A DNA stretch of 64,000 nt. It comes from Akkermansiaceae bacterium (GTDB taxonomy: Bacteria; Verrucomicrobiota; Verrucomicrobiia; Verrucomicrobiales; Akkermansiaceae). This document shows, one piece after another, positions 16,407 to 25,219 of this stretch. A program made the position numbers and the translations under genes. The DNA is taken from NCBI GenBank assembly GCA_013041925.1, contig JABDRB010000011.1, positions 1 through 64,000 on the forward strand, written 5' to 3'. How positions within the stretch are numbered: position 1 is the first letter of the stretch; every line of letters starts with the position of its first letter. The notes beneath the pieces are model-generated. The model was not told where the DNA came from. It made no database searches and saw only the letters and a program-made list of their open reading frames with translations.

Positions 16407-19331
16407 TCACTTGCTGGTCGCCTTAACCGCCGTATCGATCAGCTTCTCGATGGCCGTCTGGTCGACCCACGTGCTGAGTTCAACCGCGGAGCTCTGACCA
16501 TTGATCGACTTAGGAGCATCGGCTTTGGCAGAGAGTGATTTGGCGGGGAGGGTGTAGAAAAATGGGGTGTCTGTGCCACCGAAGTGGTTTTTCCAGCCGT
16601 TGGCCAAGGCGGACAGCTCGCTGCCGTAGTTAGCGGCTTGCTCCCCTTCAAACATGTTTTCGCTGCAGAGGAAGATGATCCCCTTCAAGCTGGCAGAGCC
16701 AAACGAATGGGTCATCACGTTATAGGCATGGGAGGCATCCGTGGTAACCGCACTCGTGAGTGATGGGTAACTTCCCCACGCTGCGCCGTCCGGCACTTTT
16801 TTGGTAGCGATGAGCTGCGGAATGTATTCGCCCCAGAGCTTTTTCCAGTCGGCCACATAACGCTGGGCATTAGCATCATAAAACTCATTCCCTGGGCGGA
16901 TGGTGGCGAGCTGCTTGTAGTCGTCCATCAGGCTGGGTGCCTCGTTGAGGTATTCACTCGGGATCCAGTGTTTGAGATCGAGCGGCACGCTCTTGGCTTT
17001 CCTTTGACCGGGTACTTTCACACTTGCGGTCCCTTGCATGAGGATAATTCCGACTGGGTTCCCTGACTTGGCGGCGAGGCGTTGTCCGAGAGCGAGGGTT
17101 GATTCGCTGGCGTCTGTCCAAAACGAGGCAAAGCGGTTTAACGGGGTGGTCGAGACACACACGCTGTAGCGCCTAGCTCGGTTGGCCATACCACTCTTCG
17201 CCTTGCGCTGCATGACGCGGATGGTGCCTTTTGATGCGGGGTTCGGTTTGAGCCCTAGGTCCAAATCGGGGGTGGCGACATACCAGACATCGCCAATGAC
17301 GATATTTTTGGCGACTCGTTCATGGACCCGCTCACCATCGATGGTGAATGTCACCTTCAGCGTTTTGGGTTCCGCGCTGGCCTTCATGGGAGGCAGGGTG
17401 ACTTGCCACTCTTTCATACCAGGTGTGACGGGGATCGTTTTTTCGGTTCCCGCGAAGCTGAACTTGATGACGGCTTTGCCCTTGGCTTCATAGCCCCAGT
17501 CATGAATCGCTGACCCCCAGATGGTGACGGGAACGCCGGATTGAAATACGGCATTGTCGCGAAACTGGGTGCTAAGCAGAGGCATCTTGCGGTAGGCATA
17601 GACTTTGCCAGCCATGTTGGGGTCAGGCACAATGCCGGCGATCTGGATGGGATCGTGCGGCCAGTCTTTGGCGGTGACCATTTTGTGATCGTAGAAAATA
17701 AAGGGGGTGGTGGGCAGCAGGGCCTTATTGTAGAGGTTGGGCTGAAATCCGATACCTCCGGTGCCGTAGGAGACACCACGGGGAGCTTTGACTCCAGCAG
17801 CCGTGACGATGGCTTTGTTGCCTTCGATTTTGACTGTTGCAGGGTGCCATACGCGGTCATCACCTGCGAGATAGAACAAGTTGACTTGGTCAGCCCCGTT
17901 CGAGATGACCTTAGGTTTCTCGATTTTTTTCATGTTACTTTGGTTTACGGCAACGACCAGTCCACCGTCGGCGTGGTCGAATTCAATGATGAGTTGATGA
18001 CCCTTGACTTGGTAGGATTTGAACATCGGGCCGTCAGCGACGATGTCTTGACCGTATTGATTTTTGAGAGCGTGCAAAGCAAGGCGCTGCCCGGGAATGG
18101 CTTTATTTCGGTAGTGGATGGCACCCTGGACATCGATTTGGCTGGCCATGTTGGTATGCGGGATATCGCGGGCGAGCCATGTGCCGGCGCGCATTTCAGC
18201 GGTGCTCCCGATGCTTGGGGGGATACGCTTGTCGTCTTTTTTATTACCGGGGGTATAAAATTGATGGAAATAAACAGGCAGCTCCGGATTATTCCAGAGT
18301 TTGCGCCAGCCACGGATCATATTGTGCAGGTTGTTGTAGTAGACGAGACCTTCACCCATGTTGGCATAACCTTGGTTCCAGATCGCGCCGCGGATTGCGC
18401 AGGGGATCATCGGGTTGAGACGGGCGTTAAACAGCCAGGTGGCATCGCGATTCCCCATAAGATTGCCTGGAGTCTTGGTGATGATCTTCTGGGCAGGCTG
18501 GCCATTTTTGACCAACTCGGCATTTCCCTTGATCGTGTTTTCGATACCCTGATAGAACTTACTCCATGCCGCTTTGTGTTCAGCGGTGGCGGGGTCGGTC
18601 TCCAGCGTTTTCTGGTAAATGGCTTTACTGTAGTCGTCTTTGGCATCGACGTATCCAACGCGTGGAGTCCACGCCTGAATGGCGGTCTGGCTGAACGAAC
18701 AGTTGAGGATACCGATAGGGACGCCTAGTTCCTCGTAAAGTTTGTGCGCAAAGGCGAAAGCAATGGCACTGTAATTGAGATACTCACCCTTTTTCCAGAC
18801 GCCGGTCGCGCGCTCGATGGGGTGCATGGCGGAAAAGTAGTCGGTCACGGAGCATTCACGGATCGGGGCGATGCCGTCTTTATCTTCCACTTGAAGATTT
18901 ATACATACGCTTTTACCGACAAGCCATTGCATATTCGACTGCCCGGATGCCATCCAGACTTCGCCAACAAGGATATTTTTCAGGGTGACCCCTTTGCCGG
19001 AGCTATCGGTGACCACCATCTCGGCGGGTTTGAAGCTGGCTTTGAGAGGGTCGAGTTTAAGCATCCACTTGCCATCTTTCCCCGCGATGGCGGATTTCTT
19101 CTGACCGGCAAATTCCACCGTCACTTTGGTTCCGGGCTTTGACCACCCCCAGACAGGAAGATCCATCTGCCGCTGTAGAATGGCGTTGTCAGCGAAGGGC
19201 ACCCCAAGCTCAATAGCGGGTTTGGGTTTATCCGCCGTCTTCGATGCGGGGATTTTGGCAGCTTGGACAGCGAGGCTCGCTACGAACAGCACCATCAGTG
19301 CCAGCGATTTTGATTGGAGTAATCGTTTCAT
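16407..19331 (-). CDS. Tandem-domain sialate O-acetylesterase-like protein, second domain degenerate (974 aa)
   Basis: The N-terminal half has the standard layout of large SASA esterases. After a signal peptide (1-24) comes a beta domain (FADNAILQRQMDLPVWGW, about 46-63), then GEVWMASGQSNMQW with nucleophile Ser132, and the catalytic region to about residue 560. From about residue 590 the same architecture starts again (FRDNAVFQSGVPVTIWG, then IVIGDVWYVATPDLDLGL). In the repeat the GQSN nucleophile is replaced by TPDLD, so the second copy cannot be an active serine esterase. ATG 19331 was chosen because it starts the signal peptide; the longer frame to 19361 adds only a non-hydrophobic stub. 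It lies upstream of the 409-residue SASA enzyme on the same strand and probably acts on acetylated glycans outside the cytoplasm. Confidence 0.82.
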   Translation of the reverse strand: MKRLLQSKSLALMVLFVASLAVQAAKIPASKTADKPKPAIELGVPFADNAILQRQMDLPVWGWSKPGTKVTVEFAGQKKSAIAGKDGKWMLKLDPLKASFKPAEMVVTDSSGKGVTLKNILVGEVWMASGQSNMQWLVGKSVCINLQVEDKDGIAPIRECSVTDYFSAMHPIERATGVWKKGEYLNYSAIAFAFAHKLYEELGVPIGILNCSFSQTAIQAWTPRVGYVDAKDDYSKAIYQKTLETDPATAEHKAAWSKFYQGIENTIKGNAELVKNGQPAQKIITKTPGNLMGNRDATWLFNARLNPMIPCAIRGAIWNQGYANMGEGLVYYNNLHNMIRGWRKLWNNPELPVYFHQFYTPGNKKDDKRIPPSIGSTAEMRAGTWLARDIPHTNMASQIDVQGAIHYRNKAIPGQRLALHALKNQYGQDIVADGPMFKSYQVKGHQLIIEFDHADGGLVVAVNQSNMKKIEKPKVISNGADQVNLFYLAGDDRVWHPATVKIEGNKAIVTAAGVKAPRGVSYGTGGIGFQPNLYNKALLPTTPFIFYDHKMVTAKDWPHDPIQIAGIVPDPNMAGKVYAYRKMPLLSTQFRDNAVFQSGVPVTIWGSAIHDWGYEAKGKAVIKFSFAGTEKTIPVTPGMKEWQVTLPPMKASAEPKTLKVTFTIDGERVHERVAKNIVIGDVWYVATPDLDLGLKPNPASKGTIRVMQRKAKSGMANRARRYSVCVSTTPLNRFASFWTDASESTLALGQRLAAKSGNPVGIILMQGTASVKVPGQRKAKSVPLDLKHWIPSEYLNEAPSLMDDYKQLATIRPGNEFYDANAQRYVADWKKLWGEYIPQLIATKKVPDGAAWGSYPSLTSAVTTDASHAYNVMTHSFGSASLKGIIFLCSENMFEGEQAANYGSELSALANGWKNHFGGTDTPFFYTLPAKSLSAKADAPKSINGQSSAVELSTWVDQTAIEKLIDTAVKATSK

Positions 19332-19583
19332 TATGATTTTGGGATAAACTATCTGAGTCACCTCTGATACGGCACGGCTCGAAGCCGTATTTCACACAAA
19401 CAAAAAAATTCTGCCTAGTCGTTGAGGGTGCCGGCTTTTTCTCCATCAATGAACAACTTGGGATGTGGGCATGCTTGGTTGGCAGGCGGAAATTCCGCGC
19501 CCTCGCATCATTTTTTAGGCATCGCCTCCCATGCTGGTGTATTTGGAGTTTAAAACTTCGCGTTTAGTGCCTATTCTGCCGCC

Positions 19584-20150
19584 ATGTCCAACGATGATAT
19601 TCGCGCCCAACTCAAGGCGCTACTGCTTAAAAAGTCCGTCCGCACAGGGGAATTCACACTCGCCTCGGGAAAAACGTCCGACCTCTACATTGATTGCCGG
19701 GTCACCGCCATGGACCCGATGGGAGCCAACCTCATTGGTCAATTAGGCTGGGAAACCGTGCAGGCCGAAATCGCGCATCGTGGTCTCGACGTCCAAGCGA
19801 TTGGCGGCATGACGCTCGGAGCCGACCCGATTTCGCTCGCTGTCGGCATGACCTCAGCCACAGATGATAAGCCACTTCAGGTCTTTACCGTGCGCAAGGA
19901 ACCCAAAGGACACGGCAAAGGTAAGCAAATCGAAGGAAACTTCTCAGAAGGCGACACCATTGTGATTGTCGACGATGTCATCACCACCGGTGGGTCCACC
20001 ATCAAGGCCATGGATGTCATTGAAGCCGCCGGCGGAAAAATCGCATTTGCCCTCGTGTTGGTCGATCGAGAAGAAGGTGGCCGTGAGGCGATCGAAGCCC
20101 GCGGCGTGCCTGTGGTCCCCCTATTTTCGAGGTCGACGCTTTTGGATTAA
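19584..20150 (+). CDS. pyrE: Orotate phosphoribosyltransferase (188 aa)
   Basis: Transfers ribose-5-phosphate from PRPP to orotate, giving OMP in pyrimidine synthesis; cytoplasmic. The PRPP-binding signature VIVDDVITTGGSTIKAM is at about residues 129-145, and TVRKEPKGHGKGKQIEG is the flexible catalytic-loop region. FTLASGKTSDLYID near the N-terminus is typical. Length is normal. It is followed 62 bases later by cinA on the same strand and lies divergent from the SASA gene, with a 252-base spacer upstream in which no clear promoter was identified. Confidence 0.93.
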   Translation: MSNDDIRAQLKALLLKKSVRTGEFTLASGKTSDLYIDCRVTAMDPMGANLIGQLGWETVQAEIAHRGLDVQAIGGMTLGADPISLAVGMTSATDDKPLQVFTVRKEPKGHGKGKQIEGNFSEGDTIVIVDDVITTGGSTIKAMDVIEAAGGKIAFALVLVDREEGGREAIEARGVPVVPLFSRSTLLD

Positions 20151-20212
20151 ACTCCCCCGCAAGAAGGATCTTGCAGGCTGGGCTGGCTCGGATCCACGAC
20201 CCCGGACGCATC

Positions 20213-21460
20213 ATGCACATCGAAATCATCAACACCGGCAGTGAGCTCCTACTGGGAACGACACTCAATACCCATGGTGCCTGGATGGGGTCGGAATTGA
20301 TCCAACATGGATTCCGCGTGCAACGGCAAACGACGGTCCCCGATGGCCCTGCGATCATGGAGGCGTTGGCCGAGGCGATGACGCGCAGTGATGTCGTGAT
20401 TGTTTCTGGCGGGATTGGCCCTACGAGCGATGATATTTCGCGTGAAGCTGCCGCTGAGGTTCTTGGGGTTGATCTCATCGAGGACGAAGCGGCGATGCGA
20501 TCGATTGAGGCCTTTTTTGCTCGGCGCAAGCGACCGATGGCCGAGGAAAACCGCAAACAAGCACTCAACCCCGTGGGGGCCGATGTCCTTGCTAACCCAA
20601 ATGGCACGGCTCCGGGTGTTTATACCCCACCGCGATTGAGTGGTGATTATTTTTGCGCGCTCTTTCTTCTTCCTGGCCCACCTGGGGAGATGAAACCGAT
20701 GTTCCACGCCGAGGTGACGCCGAGGCTCTGCGCACTTGCCGATGTTTCCCGTGAACATAAGATGCAAACTCTGCGCTTCACCGGAATCGGCGAAAGTGAT
20801 TTTCATACCCAGCTCGATGAGAAGCTGCTCGCGATCCCCGAACTGGAAGTCGGCTACTGTGCCCGTCCGTCCGAGGTTGACTTGCGGCTGATCGGATCCC
20901 GTGAAAACATTCAAAAAGCCATATCCTACACGCTAGCAACCTTCCCCACGCATTGTTTCAGCACCAAGGGTGAATCGCTGGAGGCCGTGGTGGTCAACCT
21001 CCTCACCACCCAAGGCAAATTACTTACCCTCGCAGAGAGCTGCACAGGCGGGCGTATTGCCAGCCGCATCACCGACGTCTCTGGAGCATCTGCCGTTTTC
21101 ACCCATGGATTTGTCACCTATGCCAATGCGGCCAAGCGTGATCTGTTAGGCGTTTCCGACGACTTACTGGAATCACACGGCGCGGTCAGCGAAGAGGTCG
21201 CCATCGCCATGGCAGAGGGAGCACTCAAACATTCAAATGCAAACATCGCCGTCTCCGTTACTGGCATCGCAGGCCCCACGGGCGGCACCCAAGAAAAACC
21301 CGTAGGCACGGTTTGGATCGGACTCGCAACCGCCGAACACAGCTTTGCCATTCACAAAATCCACGCACACGGACGCGAAATTTTCAAACAATCGACCAGC
21401 CAAAATGCACTGGATCTGATCCGCAGGGAGTTACTCAAAGAATCCGGCTGTCCAAGTTAA
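20213..21460 (+). CDS. cinA: CinA-type nicotinamide-nucleotide amidohydrolase (415 aa)
   Basis: A two-domain CinA. The N-terminal MoCF/COG1058 domain (INTGSELLLG near residue 6, VSGGIGPTSDDISREA near 65-80) acts on ADP-ribose or NAD-related substrates. The C-terminal PncC domain (LTLAESCTGGRIASRITDVSG at about 270-290, VTGIAGPTGG at about 345) deamidates NMN. ATG 20213 was preferred to the upstream start at 20171 because it begins directly with the conserved MHIEIINTGSE. The 3' end overlaps the convergent SDR gene by 26 bases. Confidence 0.92.
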   Translation: MHIEIINTGSELLLGTTLNTHGAWMGSELIQHGFRVQRQTTVPDGPAIMEALAEAMTRSDVVIVSGGIGPTSDDISREAAAEVLGVDLIEDEAAMRSIEAFFARRKRPMAEENRKQALNPVGADVLANPNGTAPGVYTPPRLSGDYFCALFLLPGPPGEMKPMFHAEVTPRLCALADVSREHKMQTLRFTGIGESDFHTQLDEKLLAIPELEVGYCARPSEVDLRLIGSRENIQKAISYTLATFPTHCFSTKGESLEAVVVNLLTTQGKLLTLAESCTGGRIASRITDVSGASAVFTHGFVTYANAAKRDLLGVSDDLLESHGAVSEEVAIAMAEGALKHSNANIAVSVTGIAGPTGGTQEKPVGTVWIGLATAEHSFAIHKIHAHGREIFKQSTSQNALDLIRRELLKESGCPS

Positions 21461-22088
21461 ACACCTGCCCAGAGGTATGCGGGAGTTGCTCGTGAAGAAA
21501 GGCGACAAACTGACCAACGACCTCCGGCGTGTTGAACCGACCTAACACATGACGATTCAAGCTCGCTTGCTTGGCGGCATCCGGCAACCCATGCGTCATT
21601 TTTGTTTCTAAAAATCCAGGCAGGATGGTATTCACGCGGATGTTGCGTGGGCCAAGTTCTTGCGCTAGGGACATCATCAGACCTAACAATGCCGACTTCG
21701 CTGCAGCGTAATTTACCTGACCTGCAGGCGGATGCAGAGCAGAAAAGCTCGTGATAAAAACAAGGTGACCGGCGCGCCGTTTCATCATCCCAGGTGCCAC
21801 TTCACGCGCACAGCGAAATGCTCCTTTGAGGTTTACCTCCATCACTTGATCCCAATCCGCCTCACTCATCCGCGCGACCGGCCGATCTAGGGTCAGGCCT
21901 GCATTACATACCAGCAGGTCCACAGCACCAGCATCGACGAGGTAACTTTTTACCTGATCGGCAGAGGTGACATCGAGCTCTGCTTTACCCGGCGCCAGCA
22001 CGTGCATACCGACGGCGCGCAGGCTTTGGGTCAGCGCCTGCCCAAGGCCGCCTGCCGCACCCGTGATCATGGCTTGTTGCGTAGGCAT
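21435..22088 (-). CDS. Short-chain dehydrogenase/reductase, FabG-like (217 aa)
   Basis: A classical SDR: Rossmann motif TGAAGGLGQ at residues 9-17, NAG in VCNAGLTLD, and the catalytic Ser...YAAAKSAL (Tyr, Lys). An Asn-rich Leu segment and a C-terminus typical of 3-oxoacyl-ACP reductases follow. At 217 residues it is slightly short for the family (about 245). It could serve fatty-acid synthesis or another carbonyl reduction; sequence alone does not say. The start ATG 22088 is preceded on the sense strand by a run of ten C residues (22096-22105), an unusual leader with no SD. It follows the E2 gene 80 bases downstream on the same strand. Confidence 0.8.
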   Translation of the reverse strand: MPTQQAMITGAAGGLGQALTQSLRAVGMHVLAPGKAELDVTSADQVKSYLVDAGAVDLLVCNAGLTLDRPVARMSEADWDQVMEVNLKGAFRCAREVAPGMMKRRAGHLVFITSFSALHPPAGQVNYAAAKSALLGLMMSLAQELGPRNIRVNTILPGFLETKMTHGLPDAAKQASLNRHVLGRFNTPEVVGQFVAFLHEQLPHTSGQVFNLDSRIL

Positions 22089-22095
22089 GATCGTT

Positions 22096-22105
22096 GGGGG
22101 GGGGG
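22096..22105. repeat. C10 homopolymer (sense strand) in the leader of the SDR gene
   Basis: Ten consecutive C residues on the coding strand end 7 bases before the ATG at 22088, in the position normally held by a Shine-Dalgarno site. Slippage could alter leader length. Confidence 0.8.
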
Positions 22106-22168
22106 AGGTAACTTAAAAGGGAAAGGCTTACGGCAGTTCCACACAGCGGGCCCTTATGCCCACCCAGA

Positions 22169-23494
22169 TCAGACCAGCATCAAGGCAGGATTCTCGATGA
22201 GTTTTTTCACCTCGTTGATGAACTTGGCAGCGACGGCACCATCGACCACGCGATGATCGCAACTGACACCGATATTCATGCGCATGCCGGGAACGATTTG
22301 ACCGTCCTTGACGACGGGTTTTTCGACGATCGCGCCGATGCTGAGGATCACCGCCTGAGGTGGATTGACAATGGCGTCAAAACTCTCGATCCCCCATGCG
22401 CCGAGATTCGATACCGTCACGGTGCCGCCATCAAACTCGTTCGGGAGAAGTTTTTTATCGCGCGCACGAACGGCAAGATCTTTCACCTCTTGCGAGATCT
22501 GAAGCATCGACTTGTTCGCCGCGTCCTTGATCACAGGGGTGACCAAACCATCGTCAACAGCAACCGCCACGGAAACTCCAACCTTGGCATACTGGACAAT
22601 ACTATCACCATTGAATGACGCATTGACTTCCGGCACAGACTGGGAGGCATTAATCACGGCTTTGAGGACAAAGTCGTTGATGCTGTACTTGTTCCCATGT
22701 GTTTGCTCAGCCTGAGCATTAACCTGCTTACGCAGCGTCATCAGCGAGGCAACATCCGCCTCAACATGCAAATAAAAATGTGGAATCGTCGTTTTCGAGG
22801 TCAACAGCCGCTCGGCAATGATCCGGCGCATCGAGCTGAGTTGAATCGTCTGATCTTCTCCTCCTACGGTAGGATTGATCGCGGCGGGGGCAGGCGTTGG
22901 AGCAGGCGCGGGTGTGGATTGCGCGACCTGTGCCTTCACCGATGCGGCTAGGGCATTGGCAGCACTGGCCAAAGGCGAAGCTTCGGTGGAGGCTTGAGCC
23001 TCCACATCGGCTTGCACAATCCGGCCACCAGGGCCACTGCCTTGGATCGACGAAAGGTCAATCCCCTTGGCGGCCGCGATCTTGCGGGCGAGGGGTGAAA
23101 CTTTAACACGCTCACCGTTATCTGATGGTGTGGGCACCACAGAAGCAGCAGGTGAAGCGGATACGGCGGGTGCAGGTGCAGGAGCCGCGGGTGCAGGTGC
23201 AGCCGGTGTAGGAGCGGCGGCGGATTCTGGGGCAGCAGCGGCGGGGGCCGACTCTCCCTCATCAAGAAGGATTCCGAGAACGGCACCGACCTCGGCCTTG
23301 CCTCCTTCTTGGACGAGGATTTGCGAGAGGATCCCCTCATCAAATGCCTCCATTTCCATGGTTGCCTTATCGGTTTCCACCTCGGCAACGACATCACCAA
23401 TCTCGATGACGTCTCCCACTTGCTTATTCCACTTTACGAGAGTTCCTTCCGTCATCGTGTCGGAAAGCTTGGGCATTTCAATATTCATAGGCAT
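22169..23494 (-). CDS. pdhC: Pyruvate dehydrogenase E2, dihydrolipoamide acetyltransferase (441 aa)
   Basis: The core acetyltransferase of the pyruvate dehydrogenase complex. An N-terminal lipoyl domain has the lipoylated Lys in VETDKATMEME (about residue 43). An Ala/Pro-rich flexible linker follows (about 85-120), then a peripheral-subunit-binding domain (SPLARKIAAAKGIDLSSI, about 132-150), a second Ala/Pro linker, and the catalytic domain ending with CDHRVVDGAVAAKF (His and Asp of the active site). There is one lipoyl domain only. Start MPMNIEMPKL is canonical; an alternative ATG lies two codons in. It is separated from the E1 genes by a lipoprotein gene and an intrinsic terminator, so it may have its own promoter. 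No E3 gene is in the window. Confidence 0.93.
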   Translation of the reverse strand: MPMNIEMPKLSDTMTEGTLVKWNKQVGDVIEIGDVVAEVETDKATMEMEAFDEGILSQILVQEGGKAEVGAVLGILLDEGESAPAAAAPESAAAPTPAAPAPAAPAPAPAVSASPAASVVPTPSDNGERVKVSPLARKIAAAKGIDLSSIQGSGPGGRIVQADVEAQASTEASPLASAANALAASVKAQVAQSTPAPAPTPAPAAINPTVGGEDQTIQLSSMRRIIAERLLTSKTTIPHFYLHVEADVASLMTLRKQVNAQAEQTHGNKYSINDFVLKAVINASQSVPEVNASFNGDSIVQYAKVGVSVAVAVDDGLVTPVIKDAANKSMLQISQEVKDLAVRARDKKLLPNEFDGGTVTVSNLGAWGIESFDAIVNPPQAVILSIGAIVEKPVVKDGQIVPGMRMNIGVSCDHRVVDGAVAAKFINEVKKLIENPALMLV

Positions 23495-23649
23495 AGGTGA
23501 GTCTGGGTATCTGCGGGGAATTCATCGTTGAAACAAGCCTATTGGGCAAGCTGATTATGCCAATAATTCGCGACGACGGGGTTTCCTCATAAGAGTTTTT
23601 GCAGCATCGACAGTGAAGATACCACATCTCACACCGGTGCATTGAACCC

Positions 23650-23676
23650 AAAAAACCATGGCGGGTCTGCCATGGT
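23650..23676 (-). terminator. Intrinsic terminator after the small lipoprotein gene
   Basis: On the minus strand an 8-bp perfect stem ACCATGGC/GCCATGGT with a 6-base loop is followed directly by six T residues. It lies 27 bases after the stop of the lipoprotein gene and before the E2 gene. Confidence 0.75.
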
Positions 23677-23702
23677 CTTTAGAAAAAATGAGTTCGGGCC
23701 CG

Positions 23703-24068
23703 TTACTTTTTGGTGGGTGCCAGTGTTTTCATGGTTGGGATCAGACCGATCTGTGGCTCACCGGTTCCACCTTGGGCCGTGGCGCGGGCTAAGACCTTGG
23801 AGCTGACAATTCCGCAACACTGAGGTTTAGGACAAAAACTCGAACCACACTTGTTGCAGGACATCTTAACACGTTCGGTCGTCGTCACAGGCACACGGTC
23901 GGTAACCACATGCGATGTCTTACCCGAATACACGGTGCGTTGACTTTCCTGATAGGTCGTCACTTCCTTCTCGGCAGAAAGAGAACCACCACAAGGCAGC
24001 AAACCGCAGCAAGAGGAAAAGGACATCGAAAGAACGGCAAGCGCAAGGAGTTGGAACGTGGTTTTCAT
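23703..24068 (-). CDS. Small Cys-rich exported (probable lipo-) protein inside the pdh locus (121 aa)
   Basis: Not recognised as a named family. Start ATG 24068 begins MKTTFQLLALAVLSMSFSS, a signal peptide followed by CCGLLPCGG, so it may be lipidated at the first Cys of the CC pair although the lipobox is not perfect. The mature part is polar with Ser/Thr/Val-rich sequence (VVTDRVPVTTTERVK) and a Cys cluster MSCNKCGSSFCPKPQCCG (five Cys, metal- or disulfide-forming). The gene lies between E1beta (24185) and E2 (23494) with its own spacer and a strong terminator, so it looks like an independent insertion in the pdh operon. The longer frame to 24128 was not used because the signal peptide starts at 24068. 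Confidence 0.7.
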   Translation of the reverse strand: MKTTFQLLALAVLSMSFSSCCGLLPCGGSLSAEKEVTTYQESQRTVYSGKTSHVVTDRVPVTTTERVKMSCNKCGSSFCPKPQCCGIVSSKVLARATAQGGTGEPQIGLIPTMKTLAPTKK

Positions 24069-24087
24069 GATTGAGTTGAATACTAGG

Positions 24088-24109
24088 CATTGCGTATGCA
24101 GGCGCAATG
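24088..24109. promoter_or_regulatory. Inverted repeat CATTGCG-N8-CGCAATG upstream of the small lipoprotein gene
   Basis: A perfect 7+7 bp inverted repeat centred about 30 bases upstream of the ATG. It could be an operator or a 5'-UTR hairpin. Weak -35/-10-like sequences (TTGTCA, 18 bases, TATTTT) lie just upstream on the minus strand. Confidence 0.3.
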
Positions 24110-24184
24110 GAAAAATAGGGGAAATCACTTTTTCCTGACAAGATGATCGGTGACGTCATCCCTGTTGCAATATCTCAGTAAGCT

Positions 24185-25168
24185 CTAGGCAATTGTCAAA
24201 ACCTGATCGATGATACGTTGCGGGTTAGGCAGTTGTTCGTCCTCGATATGCGGTGAGTAAATCGCGGGAGCATCGAGGGCGCAGACTCGTTTAACCGGAG
24301 CGTCAAGATGATCAAAGGCGTGTTCCTGGATCAGCGTGGCAATCTGGGATGACACACCGCAGAACGGCTTACTTTCGTCCACGATCACGGCTCGGTTGGT
24401 CTTCATCACGGTATCGATGATCGCCTGCTGATCGAGCGGTCGGATCGAGCGGAGGTCAAGCACCTCACAGTTGATTCCGTGCTCAGACTGAAGGGTTTCC
24501 GCCGCTTCAAGCGCTCGCAGGACACTGCGCCCGTGAGCAATCAGAGAGAGGTCAGATCCAACACGTTTGATGTCGGCTTTTCCAAGAGGCACAAGATGAT
24601 CCCCCTCAGCAGGATCAGGCACGGGACCTTTGGTTCCGTAAAGTAATGTGTTCTCCATGACATACACGGGATCGTTGTCACGGATGGCTGTTTTTAACAG
24701 ACCCTTGACGTCGGCTGGGGTGGCCGGAGAACAGACTTTGAGCCCAGGAAAAGCCGCAAACAATCCTTCGGGACAGTGCGAGTGCGTCGCACCCACGGCC
24801 GTTCCTCCATTCGCAGGCCCACGCATCACAATCGGGCAGTGGCAAAGACCGCCAGACATGTAACGAACGTTGGCCGCATTGTTGACAAGTTGGTCAAAGG
24901 CGACCGAGTGGAATGACCAAAACATCAACTCCATCACGGGGCGCACGCCCAACATTGAAGCACCAATACCCATGCCGATAAAGCCAGCTTCAGAGATCGG
25001 GGTATCAACAACGCGTTTGCATCCCCATTTATCCCAAAGCCCTTCGGTCACCTTGTAGGCACCATTATACTGGGCGATCTCCTCGCCCATCAGGACAACA
25101 TTTTCGTCATGTCCCAGTTCTTCGTCAAGAGCTTCGCGGATCGCGTGGCGGTAGAGGAGTTCTCTCAT
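24185..25168 (-). CDS. pdhB: Pyruvate dehydrogenase E1 component, beta subunit (327 aa)
   Basis: Forms the alpha2beta2 thiamine-diphosphate-dependent decarboxylase that acetylates the E2 lipoyl group. Family-typical blocks are ALDEELGHDENVVLMGEEI (TPP-binding Glu region, about residues 13-31), AGFIGMGIGASMLGVRPVME (about 82-101), PIVMRGPANGG and VIVDESKPFCGVSSQIA near the C-terminus. Length is normal (about 325). The gene follows E1alpha after 51 bases on the same strand. Confidence 0.93.
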   Translation of the reverse strand: MRELLYRHAIREALDEELGHDENVVLMGEEIAQYNGAYKVTEGLWDKWGCKRVVDTPISEAGFIGMGIGASMLGVRPVMELMFWSFHSVAFDQLVNNAANVRYMSGGLCHCPIVMRGPANGGTAVGATHSHCPEGLFAAFPGLKVCSPATPADVKGLLKTAIRDNDPVYVMENTLLYGTKGPVPDPAEGDHLVPLGKADIKRVGSDLSLIAHGRSVLRALEAAETLQSEHGINCEVLDLRSIRPLDQQAIIDTVMKTNRAVIVDESKPFCGVSSQIATLIQEHAFDHLDAPVKRVCALDAPAIYSPHIEDEQLPNPQRIIDQVLTIA

Positions 25169-25219
25169 GTGTCGTATTCAGTTTAAGTATTCTGTGTATC
25201 AAACCAGCTATTCAGCCGA

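Noticed and set aside
17541-18728. 395-codon plus-strand frame opposite the large SASA esterase gene.
   Set aside because: Antisense to a well-supported gene with strong motifs; composition and content are typical of an antisense shadow in GC-rich codon bias.
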